Origin: Celeribacter indicus
GTDB taxonomy: Bacteria; Pseudomonadota; Alphaproteobacteria; Rhodobacterales; Rhodobacteraceae
Length of the DNA stretch: 64,000 nucleotides
Assembly: GCF_000819565.1 (NCBI RefSeq)
Contig: NZ_CP004393.1
Span: forward strand, 4,340,001-4,404,000
Direction: 5' to 3'
The notes below the pieces were generated by a model. That model was not told the origin of the DNA. It saw only the letters and a list, made by a program, of their open reading frames with translations, and searched no databases. This document shows, one piece after another, positions 55,653-63,768 of this stretch; within the stretch, counting starts at the first letter, position 1; the number at the start of each line of letters is the position of its first letter. Made by a program: the position numbers and the translations under genes.

Positions 55653-56234
55653 ATGCTGAAAAAACTGATTGCCGCCACCCTTTATACGGCCCTGAGCCTT
55701 GGCGCAATTCCCGCGTCCGGCGCGGATCTGGAGAGGGCGGCGGCGCTGCGCGAGGACAGTCTCCAGAAACTGTCCTTTCACGACACGCCGAAGCCGGTCA
55801 GCGATGTCGTCTTCACCGATCCGGAGGGGGGCGAGCACAGGTTGTCGGATCATTCGGGCAAGCTCGTCCTCCTGAATTTCTGGGCGACCTGGTGCGCGCC
55901 CTGTCGCAAGGAGATGCCGGAGCTCGACGCGCTTCAGACGGCCTATGGCGCGGAGGGGCTTGAGGTGCTGACGGTCGCGACAGGGCGCAATCCGCTGCCG
56001 GCCATCCGCAAGTTCTACGACGAGACAGACCTGACGGCGCTGCCCGTGCTCCTGGATCCGCAGAGCGCGCTCGCCCGCGACATGGCGGTGCTGGGACTGC
56101 CGGTCACAGTCCTGATAGACCCCGAGGGGCAGGAAATCGCGCGGATGACGGGGGACGCGGAGTGGTTTTCCTCCTCCGCGAAGGCCTTGACCGAAGAGCT
56201 GCTGCGCCAGTACGGGCTCGCTTCGGCGCCTTAG
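55653..56234 (+). CDS. TlpA-family periplasmic thioredoxin-like protein
   Basis: This 193-residue disulfide oxidoreductase is probably exported. A signal peptide ([18 protein letters not shown], then IPASG with a cut near residue 24) precedes a TlpA/ResA-like thioredoxin fold with active site WCAPC in [22 protein letters not shown] near residue 85. The cis-proline region is [12 protein letters not shown]. This family reduces cytochrome c haem-site cysteines or copper-site assembly proteins. The ATG at 55653 is preferred; an ATG at 55638 would overlap argH. The gene is split from argH by almost no space. Confidence 0.9.
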   Translation: MLKKLIAATLYTALSLGAIPASGADLERAAALREDSLQKLSFHDTPKPVSDVVFTDPEGGEHRLSDHSGKLVLLNFWATWCAPCRKEMPELDALQTAYGAEGLEVLTVATGRNPLPAIRKFYDETDLTALPVLLDPQSALARDMAVLGLPVTVLIDPEGQEIARMTGDAEWFSSSAKALTEELLRQYGLASAP

Positions 56235-56479
56235 GGCACGCGCCGGCGGAGAGAGGTGACGGTGCCTCTAGCGCCGGACGAAAGGGCAAAATTCGACGAA
56301 AACTCGCACGAAGTTGCGGGCGGAGCCGCCGTCCTGTGGAAATTACGCTTCGACGATGCGGTTTGAAGATTTTAGATACCTTCTCCGCAAATTTGAGCGG
56401 AATTGGCGAATTTACCTGCCGTTAGGATCCCCCGACGATCTTCGGGAAAGGCATCCGATTGTGCAGGCAGGGCGACGGC

Positions 56480-57307
56480 ATGAACGATTCGATCTACGGC
56501 TACGACGACATGGGAAGCCCCCTGTCCGCCGCAATTGCCGAACGCGACCAGCGGACGATGGACATGGTGCGGGACGCGCTTCGCAACAAGCAGGTCATGC
56601 TTGCCTACCAGCCGGTCGTCCAGACGCTTCGCCCCGACCGACCCGCCTTCTACGAGGGGCTGGTCCGCGTCCTCGATCAGACCCGCCGCGTGATCCCGGC
56701 CCGTGAATTCATCGAGATCGCGGAGCGCAGCGAGACCGGCCGGATCCTCGACTGCCTCTCGCTCGAACTGGGGCTCGAGGCCCTCGACCGGCACAAGGAT
56801 TTGCGGCTCGCAATCAACATGTCCGCACGGTCCATCGGCTATCCCCGATGGAGGGAGACGCTGCTCCGCGGGATCGAAAGGGACGTCACCATCGCGGAGC
56901 GGCTGATCCTCGAGATCACCGAGAGCTCCGCCATGATCATGCCCGATCTCGTCGCCGTCTTCATGTCGGATCTTCAGGAGATGGGCGTCTCCTTCGCGCT
57001 CGACGATTTCGGGGCGGGCTTCACCGCGTTCCGCTATCTCAAGGATTTCTATTTCGACATGGTGAAGATCGACGGCGAATTCATCCGCGGCATCGCGACG
57101 AGTCCCGACAACCAGGTTCTCGCCCAGGCGCTCGTCTCGGTTGCGAAACATTTCGACATGTATACGGTCGCCGAATTCGTGGAGACGGAAGCGGATGCGC
57201 GCTATCTCTCCTCCATCGGCATCGACTGCATGCAGGGGCACTATTTCGGCGCCGCCACCATCAACCCGGCCTGGCGCACGGGGGAGGCGCGGAAAAAGGC
57301 CGGATGA
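56480..57307 (+). CDS. EAL-domain cyclic-di-GMP phosphodiesterase
   Basis: This 275-residue, stand-alone EAL domain with a short N-terminal lead of about 35 residues has no GGDEF or sensory domain. Catalytic and metal residues look intact: EGLVR near 67 (the EAL position), NMSA near 120, LEITESS near 155, DDFGAG near 182, KIDGEFI near 206, AEFVE near 240, and CMQGHYFG near 258. It should hydrolyse c-di-GMP. The ATG at 56480 is used; a GTG seven codons earlier is possible. The 245-bp gap upstream is AT-richer than average and holds its promoter. Confidence 0.9.
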   Translation: MNDSIYGYDDMGSPLSAAIAERDQRTMDMVRDALRNKQVMLAYQPVVQTLRPDRPAFYEGLVRVLDQTRRVIPAREFIEIAERSETGRILDCLSLELGLEALDRHKDLRLAINMSARSIGYPRWRETLLRGIERDVTIAERLILEITESSAMIMPDLVAVFMSDLQEMGVSFALDDFGAGFTAFRYLKDFYFDMVKIDGEFIRGIATSPDNQVLAQALVSVAKHFDMYTVAEFVETEADARYLSSIGIDCMQGHYFGAATINPAWRTGEARKKAG

Positions 57308-57347
57308 TCCGCCTATTTTCACAGCCCCGACGCATTGCCGGTTGAAA

Positions 57348-57365
57348 ATGCTGCGCGCGCAGCAT
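57348..57365. promoter_or_regulatory. Perfect palindrome with PhaR-type core upstream of phaA
   Basis: ATGCTGCGCGCGCAGCAT is perfectly self-complementary over 18 bp and contains CTGC-N4-GCAG, the type of site reported for the PHB regulator PhaR in Rhodobacter. It lies 93 bases before the phaA start codon. Confidence 0.55.
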
Positions 57366-57386
57366 AGAGCTTTAAGCAGGGAGCGC

Positions 57387-57399
57387 GCAACAAAGTTGC
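57387..57399. promoter_or_regulatory. GCAAC-AAA-GTTGC dyad upstream of phaA
   Basis: Perfect 5-bp arms surround three A residues, 21 bases after the larger palindrome. It resembles half of the dyad found upstream of phaB (58812-58829). Confidence 0.4.
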
Positions 57400-57458
57400 A
57401 AAGATTGCCGCCATTGGGCAATCTGCCCCGCAGACATACTGGGAGAGAGATAATCACC

Positions 57459-58634
57459 ATGACCAATGTCGTCATCGCATCCGCAGCGCGGACCGCCGTC
57501 GGGAGCTTTCTGGGCTCCTTTGCCAACACGCCCGCCCATGACCTCGGCGCGGCCGTCCTCGAGGCGCTGGTGGAGCGCGCCGGCATCGAGAAGGGCGAGG
57601 TGTCCGAGACGATCCTCGGTCAGGTGCTGACTGCCGGACAAGGGCAGAATCCCGCCCGCCAGGCGCATATCAACGCCGGACTGCCGAAGGAATCGGCCGC
57701 CTGGGGCATCAACCAAGTCTGCGGCTCGGGCCTGCGCGCCGTCGCGCTCGGAGCGCAGCACATCCTGCTCGGCGATGCGGAGATCATATGCGCCGGCGGC
57801 CAGGAGAGCATGTCGATGTCGCCCCATCTCGCCAATCTCCGCCAGGGGCACAAGATGGGCGATCTGAAGTTCATCGATTCGATGATCAAGGACGGGCTGT
57901 GGGACGCGTTCAACGGATACCACATGGGCAACACCGCCGAAAATGTCGCCGCGCAATGGCAGATCTCGCGCGAGCAGCAGGACGAGTTCGCCCTCGCCTC
58001 CCAGAACAAGGCGGAAGCTGCCCAGGAGGCCGGCAGGTTCAGGGACGAGATCATCCCCTTCACCGTAAAGACCCGTAAGGGCGAAACCGTCGTCGAAGAT
58101 GACGAATACATCCGCAAGGGTGCTACGATCGAGGCGATGCAGAAACTCCGCCCCGCCTTCGACAAGGAGGGCACGGTCACCGCGGGCAATGCCTCCGGCA
58201 TCAACGACGGCGCAGCCGGCGTACTGCTGATGTCCGCGGAGAACGCGGAAAAACGTGGCATCCGGCCGCTCGCGCGCATCGCCTCCTACGCCACGGCCGG
58301 CCTCGACCCGGCGATCATGGGCGTCGGACCGATCCACGCCTCTCGCAAGGCGCTCGAAAAGGCGGGCTGGAAGCCCCAGGATCTCGATCTCGTGGAGGCC
58401 AACGAAGCCTTCGCGGCGCAGGCCTGCGCGGTGAACAAGGACATGGGATGGGATCCCGCGATCGTCAACGTGAACGGCGGCGCGATCGCTATCGGACATC
58501 CCATCGGCGCCTCGGGCGCGCGGGTACTGAACACACTGCTCTTCGAGATGCAGCGACGCGACGCTAAGAAGGGTCTCGCCACGCTCTGCATCGGCGGCGG
58601 CATGGGCGTTGCCCTCTGCGTCGAGCGCGACTGA
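57459..58634 (+). CDS. phaA: Acetyl-CoA acetyltransferase (beta-ketothiolase)
   Basis: This 391-residue biosynthetic thiolase condenses two acetyl-CoA to acetoacetyl-CoA, for polyhydroxybutyrate and for entry to the ethylmalonyl-CoA pathway. The nucleophilic Cys lies in [12 protein letters not shown] near residue 88, the histidine in [14 protein letters not shown] near 350, and the proton-donor Cys in CIGGGMGVA near 380. The start [17 protein letters not shown] is typical of PhaA. The ATG follows GGGAGAGAG. It has its own terminator before phaB. Confidence 0.96.
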   Translation: MTNVVIASAARTAVGSFLGSFANTPAHDLGAAVLEALVERAGIEKGEVSETILGQVLTAGQGQNPARQAHINAGLPKESAAWGINQVCGSGLRAVALGAQHILLGDAEIICAGGQESMSMSPHLANLRQGHKMGDLKFIDSMIKDGLWDAFNGYHMGNTAENVAAQWQISREQQDEFALASQNKAEAAQEAGRFRDEIIPFTVKTRKGETVVEDDEYIRKGATIEAMQKLRPAFDKEGTVTAGNASGINDGAAGVLLMSAENAEKRGIRPLARIASYATAGLDPAIMGVGPIHASRKALEKAGWKPQDLDLVEANEAFAAQACAVNKDMGWDPAIVNVNGGAIAIGHPIGASGARVLNTLLFEMQRRDAKKGLATLCIGGGMGVALCVERD

Positions 58635-58659
58635 GCAAAGCCCGGCAGGGGCAGATGTG

Positions 58660-58685
58660 GCGGGGCGCAGCGCGCCCCGCTTTTT
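58660..58685 (+). terminator. Rho-independent terminator of phaA
   Basis: GCGGGGCGC (58660-58668) and GCGCCCCGC (58672-58680) form a 9-bp stem with a 3-base loop, followed by TTTTT. Confidence 0.88.
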
Positions 58686-58811
58686 CATACCCATCCGCAC
58701 CCGCGACACTTCATGCGAAAAACGACTTGATCTCCGGCACCACATGAGCGTGAGATGGACGGTGACGGACCTGCGTCCCGAGCCGTGCAGGAGAGAGATT
58801 TTCCAAATTCG

Positions 58812-58829
58812 CGCAGCAATATTGTTGCG
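58812..58829. promoter_or_regulatory. Near-perfect 18-bp dyad upstream of phaB
   Basis: CGCAGCAATATTGTTGCG is symmetric except for one base pair of positions and is centred 70 bases before the phaB ATG in an AT-rich leader. Its arms resemble the GCAAC/GTTGC dyad ahead of phaA. Confidence 0.5.
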
Positions 58830-58889
58830 AATGAGGAATAATTTTAATAACAAGATTTCTAACAGAAATTTAGATGAGGAGGAGAACCC

Positions 58890-59612
58890 ATGTCCAGAGT
58901 TGCACTCGTGACCGGCGGGTCGCGCGGGATCGGCGCGGCGATTTCCAAGGCACTGAAGGCCGCGGGCTACACCGTCGCCGCCAATTACGCAGGCAATGAC
59001 GAGGCCGCCGGCAAATTCACTGAGGAAACCGGCATCAAGACCTATAAATGGTCGGTCGCCGATTACGACGCCTGCGCCGAGGGCATCGCGAAAGTCGAGT
59101 CCGAGCTCGGCCCGATCGACATCCTCGTGAACAATGCCGGCATCACCCGCGACGCCCCGTTCCACAAGATGACACGCGAGCAATGGACTCAGGTGATGGA
59201 CACGAACCTGTCGGGCCTGTTCAACATGACGCATCCGCTCTGGCCCGGCATGCGCGAACGGAAATTCGGCCGCGTGATCAGCATCAGTTCAATCAATGGC
59301 CAGAAGGGCCAGTTCGGCCAGGCCAATTACTCGGCGGCGAAGGCGGGCGATCTCGGCTTTACCAAGGCGCTCGCACAGGAAGGGGCGCGCGCCGGCATTA
59401 CGGTCAACGCGATCTGCCCCGGCTATATCGCCACCGAGATGGTGATGGCCGTCCCCGAGAAGGTGCGCGAGTCCATCATCGCCACGATTCCCGTCGGACG
59501 GCTCGGCGAACCCGAGGATATCGCGCGCTGCGTGGTCTTCCTTGCCTCCGACGAGGCCGGGTTCATCACCGGGTCGACGATCACCGCGAATGGCGGACAG
59601 TATCTCACCTGA
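58890..59612 (+). CDS. phaB: Acetoacetyl-CoA reductase
   Basis: This 240-residue NADPH-dependent short-chain dehydrogenase forms (R)-3-hydroxybutyryl-CoA. The nucleotide loop TGGSRGIGAAISKAL is near residue 8, NNAGITRD is near 85, and the catalytic Ser and YxxxK are in SSINGQKGQFGQANYSAAKAGDLGF around 133-160. The ATG follows GAGGAGGAG. The 255-bp gap upstream, containing the phaA terminator and an AT-rich leader with a dyad, indicates a separate promoter from phaA. Confidence 0.95.
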   Translation: MSRVALVTGGSRGIGAAISKALKAAGYTVAANYAGNDEAAGKFTEETGIKTYKWSVADYDACAEGIAKVESELGPIDILVNNAGITRDAPFHKMTREQWTQVMDTNLSGLFNMTHPLWPGMRERKFGRVISISSINGQKGQFGQANYSAAKAGDLGFTKALAQEGARAGITVNAICPGYIATEMVMAVPEKVRESIIATIPVGRLGEPEDIARCVVFLASDEAGFITGSTITANGGQYLT

Positions 59613-59633
59613 GGCTCACGCATTTCCGCAAGG

Positions 59634-59661
59634 AGGGGTCGCCACCGCGCGGCCCCTTTTT
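59634..59661 (+). terminator. Rho-independent terminator of phaB
   Basis: Stem arms at 59634-59642 and 59649-59657 (AGGGGTCGC against GCGGCCCCT, one G-T pair) are followed by TTTTT, 22 bases after the phaB stop. Confidence 0.78.
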
Positions 59662-59699
59662 CATTTGAGCCACCCGAGGCGCATGGCTAAATCGCGCCC

Positions 59700-60563
59700 A
59701 TGACCCGCAAGACCGCCACCACCCTCGGATTTATCGCCGTGCTGCTCTGGGCGCTGCTCGCCCTGTTCACGGTGGGCAGCGCGCCGGTGCCCCCGCTTCA
59801 GCTCAACGCGCTCTGCTTCGCGGTCGGCGGGGCGATCGGTCTTGTCTGGCTGTGGCGGCGAAACGCCTGGAAGGAACTGTCCGGCGTCTCACCCGGCGTC
59901 TATGCCTTCGGCACGCTCGGGATCTTCGGCTTCCATTTCCTGTTCTTTTCCGCGCTGCGCCACGCTCCCGCGGCAGAAGCTTCGCTCGTCACCTATCTCT
60001 GGCCGCTGATGATCGTGCTGCTTTCCGGCCTTCTGCCCGGCGAGCGCCTGCGCCCGCTGCACATCCTGGGAGCCGCCCTCGGTTTCGGCGGTGCGGCCCT
60101 CGTCATCCTCGGCGGCTCAGGCATCGGAGAGGGGACGTCCATGGGATATTTCTACGCGCTCGCGGCGGCCATCACATGGACCGGCTATTCGGTCGTCTCC
60201 CGTCGCCTCGGCGACGTCACGACCGCTTCCGTCGCGGTCTTCTGCATCCTCGCCGCCCTGCTCGCGTCGGTGACCCATCTCACCTTCGAGGAGACTGTCT
60301 GGCCTGCCACGCCGGCCGGCTGGGCAAGCATCGCCGCCCTCGGCCTCGGCCCCGTGGGCGGGGCGTTCTATGTCTGGGATATCGGGGTAAAGAAAGGGGA
60401 CATTCAACTTCTGGGAACGGCCTCCTATGCCGCTCCGCTGCTGTCCACGGTCTTTCTGGTTCTGGCGGGGATCGCCGTGCCGCACCTGTCGCTTCTGATC
60501 GCTGCGGCCCTCGTCACGGCCGGGGCCGGTCTGGCCGCTTTCGCAAGCCGCCAAACCGGGTAA
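59700..60563 (+). CDS. DMT/EamA family transporter
   Basis: This 287-residue drug/metabolite transporter has about ten hydrophobic segments arranged as two EamA repeats. The first repeat has LWALLALFTVGSAPVPPLQLNAL and TYLWPLMIVLLSGLLPGE. The second begins near GYFYALAAAITWTGYSVVSRRL and includes SYAAPLLSTVFLVLAGI. The layout resembles YddG-type aromatic or amino-acid exporters, but the substrate cannot be named. The ATG at 59700 begins MTRKTATTLGFIAVLLWAL. It converges on the ydcH gene 9 bases later. Confidence 0.87.
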   Translation: MTRKTATTLGFIAVLLWALLALFTVGSAPVPPLQLNALCFAVGGAIGLVWLWRRNAWKELSGVSPGVYAFGTLGIFGFHFLFFSALRHAPAAEASLVTYLWPLMIVLLSGLLPGERLRPLHILGAALGFGGAALVILGGSGIGEGTSMGYFYALAAAITWTGYSVVSRRLGDVTTASVAVFCILAALLASVTHLTFEETVWPATPAGWASIAALGLGPVGGAFYVWDIGVKKGDIQLLGTASYAAPLLSTVFLVLAGIAVPHLSLLIAAALVTAGAGLAAFASRQTG

Positions 60564-60571
60564 TCCGTGCG

Positions 60572-60739
60572 TCAGGCTGTGCTCAGACGCGTGATTTCTT
60601 CCTTGAGGCGGAGCTTCTGTTTCTTGAGGTCAGCGATCCGAAGGCCGTCAGCGCTGGGGGAGCGCTGCGCGAGTTCCACGGCCTCCGAGAGGGATTTGTG
60701 CTTTTTCTTCAGTTCTTCGATATGGGAAGTCAAGCTCAT
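60572..60739 (-). CDS. YdcH family protein (DUF465)
   Basis: This very short gene encodes 55 residues that begin MSLTSHIEELKKKHKSLSEAV and end LKEEITRLSTA. It is a charged helical hairpin typical of DUF465/YdcH. AGAGGAG lies five bases before the ATG at 60739. It is a conserved small alphaproteobacterial protein of unknown function; the coiled-coil content suggests a partner-binding role. Confidence 0.88.
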   Translation of the reverse strand: MSLTSHIEELKKKHKSLSEAVELAQRSPSADGLRIADLKKQKLRLKEEITRLSTA

Positions 60740-60890
60740 GTCGTCTCCTCTCTTGTCATGGCTAGCTTCAGGAACGTCACCGCTCCATGAAAACTATGTA
60801 ACGAGTGCACCATAGAAACCGAGTCGTGTCACGGCCTTGATTTGCAACAAAGTGACCCGTTCATGAACGATTGCGACATTTTGCCAAAGA

Positions 60891-61649
60891 TCAGGCGCTC
60901 CATGGCAAGGCCTGGCCACCTCGCAGGATGTTGAGGACTTCGGGGGTGTAACTCTCTCCGTCTACCCTATGGCGCGCCCCCTCGTGCATTATGAGCGGAG
61001 CCTCGAGAACAAAGCCGGCGCGCCCGCCCTTGCGCGCCTGCATGAGCACCAGCTCGGCCTTCCGCCCCACCCGCGGCTGGATCGCCCGCACGCGCAGGGA
61101 ACCGAGCCGGGCCGTGCAGGCCGCGATCAGCTCAGGCAGGCGGTCGGCCTTCTGGATGAGCGTCAGGTATCCCCTGGGCGCGAGGCGGCGGGACGCGGTC
61201 GCGATCCATTCGACAAGCGGTGTCTCCCCTGCCAGCGCGACGTCGCGACCGGCATCCTCGGAAGCGGTCGAGCGATGGCGTTCGTAATAGGGCGGATTTG
61301 CGATGACGTGGTCGAAGGCCTGCGCTCTGAGCTCCGGCGGAAGCCGTTGCAGGTCCGCCTCCACCACGCGCAGCGGCGCCTCGTTCTCCGCGGCATTACG
61401 TCGCGCGAGTTCGGCATAGAAAGGTTGCAACTCGACCCCGGTGAGCGACAGCCCCGGCACGCGCGCGTTCAGGCAGAGCACCGCCGCGCCCGCCCCGCAG
61501 CCGAGCTCGAGCACCGACTGGCCCGGCCGCGCCGGAACCGCTGCGGCCAGCAGCACCGGATCGACCCCGGCGCGATAGCCGGCCCGCGGCTGCCACAGAT
61601 GGAGCCGCCCGCCAAGAAACGCGTCGCGTGTCAGTTCGGCCGCGCTCAC
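60891..61649 (-). CDS. tRNA1(Val) (adenine37-N6)-methyltransferase-like protein
   Basis: This 252-residue class I SAM methyltransferase has motif I VLELGCGAGAAVLCL near residue 46. The acidic loop is in GVELQPFYAELARRN. The N6-adenine catalytic motif NPPYYE near 118 identifies it as a TrmN6/YfiC-like enzyme that methylates A37 of tRNA. It overlaps the upstream DUF2007 gene by four bases. Confidence 0.88.
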   Translation of the reverse strand: MSAAELTRDAFLGGRLHLWQPRAGYRAGVDPVLLAAAVPARPGQSVLELGCGAGAAVLCLNARVPGLSLTGVELQPFYAELARRNAAENEAPLRVVEADLQRLPPELRAQAFDHVIANPPYYERHRSTASEDAGRDVALAGETPLVEWIATASRRLAPRGYLTLIQKADRLPELIAACTARLGSLRVRAIQPRVGRKAELVLMQARKGGRAGFVLEAPLIMHEGARHRVDGESYTPEVLNILRGGQALPWSA

Positions 61650-61864
61650 AGATCCTCGAGCTCGAAATCGTTGTCGGTCAGGATGCGCCGCGCCTGTGCG
61701 AGATCATCGTCGCGCACCATCAGCCGGCGCGGCAAAATCCCGAGCGAGCCCTCGAGGACGCTCATATGGACGTCCATTTCAAAGCAGTCTATACCCTCCC
61801 CCGAGAGAAGGGCTTTGGCGTAGACCATCTGGGTCGGATCGGTTGTGCGCAGGAGCTGTTTCAT
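61646..61864 (-). CDS. DUF2007 domain protein
   Basis: This 72-residue conserved small protein of the DUF2007 family is named putative signal-transducing protein in databases on thin evidence. The pattern MKQLLRTTDPTQMVYAKALLSGEGIDCFEMD, then RLMVRDDDLAQARRIL, is the family core. It is coupled to trmN6 and divergent from the polyprenyl synthase gene with only 51 bp between starts. Confidence 0.85.
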   Translation of the reverse strand: MKQLLRTTDPTQMVYAKALLSGEGIDCFEMDVHMSVLEGSLGILPRRLMVRDDDLAQARRILTDNDFELEDL

Positions 61865-61915
61865 CGCCCCGATTTAACGGCAGACCGGAAGGTTTGTCGA
61901 GCCGAGGAGTTCCCC

Positions 61916-62926
61916 ATGAGCTTTGACAAGCCGTCACGTCAGGCGTCCGAGAAGCCGCATGAGAAACTGGCCGCACATCTCGCCCAGGATCTGACAGCGG
62001 TGAATGCGCTGATCCGGGACCGCATGTCCTCCGAACACGCGCCGCGCATTCCCGAAGTGACGGCGCATCTGATCGAGGCGGGGGGAAAGCGCCTGCGTCC
62101 GATGCTGACGCTCGCAGCGGCACGGGCCTGCGGCTATGACGGGCCGTACCACGTCCATCTCGCGGCCACGGTGGAATTCATCCATACCGCGACGCTCCTG
62201 CACGACGATGTGGTGGATGAAAGCGCGCAGCGGCGCGGCCGTCCGACGGCGAACCTCCTGTGGGACAACAAGAGTTCCGTTCTGGTCGGCGACTACCTGT
62301 TTGCCCGCGCCTTCCAGCTGATGACGGACGCGGACAATATGCGCGTGCTGAAGATCCTGTCCGATGCCTCCGCAACCATCGCGGAGGGCGAGGTGCTCCA
62401 ACTCACCGCGGCGCAGGATCTGGCAACCGACGAGGAGGTCTATCTCCAGGTCGTGCGCGGCAAGACCGCGGCGCTGTTCGCGGCGGCGACCGAAGTGGGC
62501 GGCGTGCTCGCACGGGCCGACGAGAGCGTCGTTACCGCGCTCCACACCTATGGCGACGCGCTCGGCATCGCCTTCCAGATCGTCGACGACCTTCTCGACT
62601 ACTGGGGCTCGGAACAGACCGGCAAGAACGTCGGCGACGACTTCCGGGAGCGCAAGCTGACCCTGCCGCTGATCAAGGCTGTGGCGAATGCCGACGCGAC
62701 GGAGCGTGCCTTCTGGGTCCGCACCATCGAGAAGGGCCGGCAGGAGGAGGGCGATCTCGATCATGCCATCGCGCTTCTGACCCGGCATGGCGCCCTTGAG
62801 GCGACGCGCCAAGTCGCGCTCGACTGGGCGGAGAGGGCGAAGGTGGCGCTCGATGTCCTGCCCGAGGGAGAGATCGTCGACATGCTCTCCGACATTGCCG
62901 ATTACGTGGTGGCACGGCTGCGCTGA
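61916..62926 (+). CDS. ispB: Polyprenyl diphosphate synthase (octaprenyl/decaprenyl)
   Basis: This 336-residue trans-prenyltransferase builds the ubiquinone side chain by adding isopentenyl units. The first Asp-rich motif is in LLHDDVVDESAQRRG near residue 96. GGKRLRPML lies near 58, and the second Asp-rich motif in FQIVDDLLDYWG near 221. The length and the Ala-rich region before the first motif fit long-chain (C40-C50) products; decaprenyl is common in Rhodobacterales. The ATG at 61916 follows CGAGGAG. It is followed 11 bases later by the converging ispE. Confidence 0.93.
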   Translation: MSFDKPSRQASEKPHEKLAAHLAQDLTAVNALIRDRMSSEHAPRIPEVTAHLIEAGGKRLRPMLTLAAARACGYDGPYHVHLAATVEFIHTATLLHDDVVDESAQRRGRPTANLLWDNKSSVLVGDYLFARAFQLMTDADNMRVLKILSDASATIAEGEVLQLTAAQDLATDEEVYLQVVRGKTAALFAAATEVGGVLARADESVVTALHTYGDALGIAFQIVDDLLDYWGSEQTGKNVGDDFRERKLTLPLIKAVANADATERAFWVRTIEKGRQEEGDLDHAIALLTRHGALEATRQVALDWAERAKVALDVLPEGEIVDMLSDIADYVVARLR

Positions 62927-62937
62927 GCCCCGCTCTG

Positions 62938-63768
62938 TCAGACCGGCAATGTGCTGGCCGAGCGGACCCACCACCAGGGATTCCGGGCGGTGAGCTGCGC
63001 CGCGGCGACATCGGCGCGATAGCGATCCTCGAACAGTGCGAAACAGGTCGCACCCGATCCCGACATCCGCACCATCCGCGCCCCCGGCGCCTGCGCCAGC
63101 GCGGCGAGTGCGGCGGTGATTTCGGGCGCGATCCCGACCGCCGCCCCCTCGAGGTCGTTGCGCTGAGTCGAAAGCCAGTCGATCATCGCCAGCGCATCCG
63201 GCCAGTCCGGCAGGATCTCCGGCATGGGCGTGTTGTCGCGCCGCTCAAGCCCCGCGAAGACGGCGGGCGTCGCCACCTCCACCCGCGGATTGACCAGCAC
63301 CAGATGCAGGACCGGCATGCTGACCGGCCGCAGCCTTTCGCCCACTCCAGTCATCCGCGCGGGACGCGTGGACAGGCAGACGGGAAGATCGGCGCCGAGG
63401 GTGAGCGCCCGTTCCGCACTGACCGGGGTGGCGCCGAGCCGGGCCGCCGCCCTGAGCGTCGCGGCCGCATCCGCCGATCCGCCACCGATGCCAGAGGCCG
63501 GCGGCAGCCGCTTGTCGAGCAGGATCTCCATCGGCCATTCCGCAAGGCGCGCGGCCCGCAGCGCGAGGTTCGTCTCGTCCGTCGGCACGCCCGCGGCGAA
63601 GGGACCCGTCACCTCGAACGTCGAGGCCGCCGCGGGGCTGGCCGTGATCTGGTCGCCCACGTCGACGAAGGCCACGAGGCTGTCAAGGAGGTGATATCCG
63701 TCCTCCCGCTGTCCGGTGACGTGCAGGGTGAGGTTGATCTTCGCGGGAGCAAAAACCTTAACCGTCAT
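62938..63768 (-). CDS. ispE: 4-diphosphocytidyl-2-C-methyl-D-erythritol kinase
   Basis: This 276-residue GHMP kinase phosphorylates CDP-ME in the MEP isoprenoid pathway, which supplies the adjacent polyprenyl synthase. The start MTVKVFAPAKINLTLHVTGQREDGYHLLDS is diagnostic. The ATP loop LPPASGIGGGSADAAATL lies near residue 89-106, and the C-terminal glycine motif RMSGSGATCFALF near 233. The gene overlaps the end of the TPR gene by 11 bases, so the two are probably one transcript. Confidence 0.95.
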   Translation of the reverse strand: MTVKVFAPAKINLTLHVTGQREDGYHLLDSLVAFVDVGDQITASPAAASTFEVTGPFAAGVPTDETNLALRAARLAEWPMEILLDKRLPPASGIGGGSADAAATLRAAARLGATPVSAERALTLGADLPVCLSTRPARMTGVGERLRPVSMPVLHLVLVNPRVEVATPAVFAGLERRDNTPMPEILPDWPDALAMIDWLSTQRNDLEGAAVGIAPEITAALAALAQAPGARMVRMSGSGATCFALFEDRYRADVAAAQLTARNPWWWVRSASTLPV

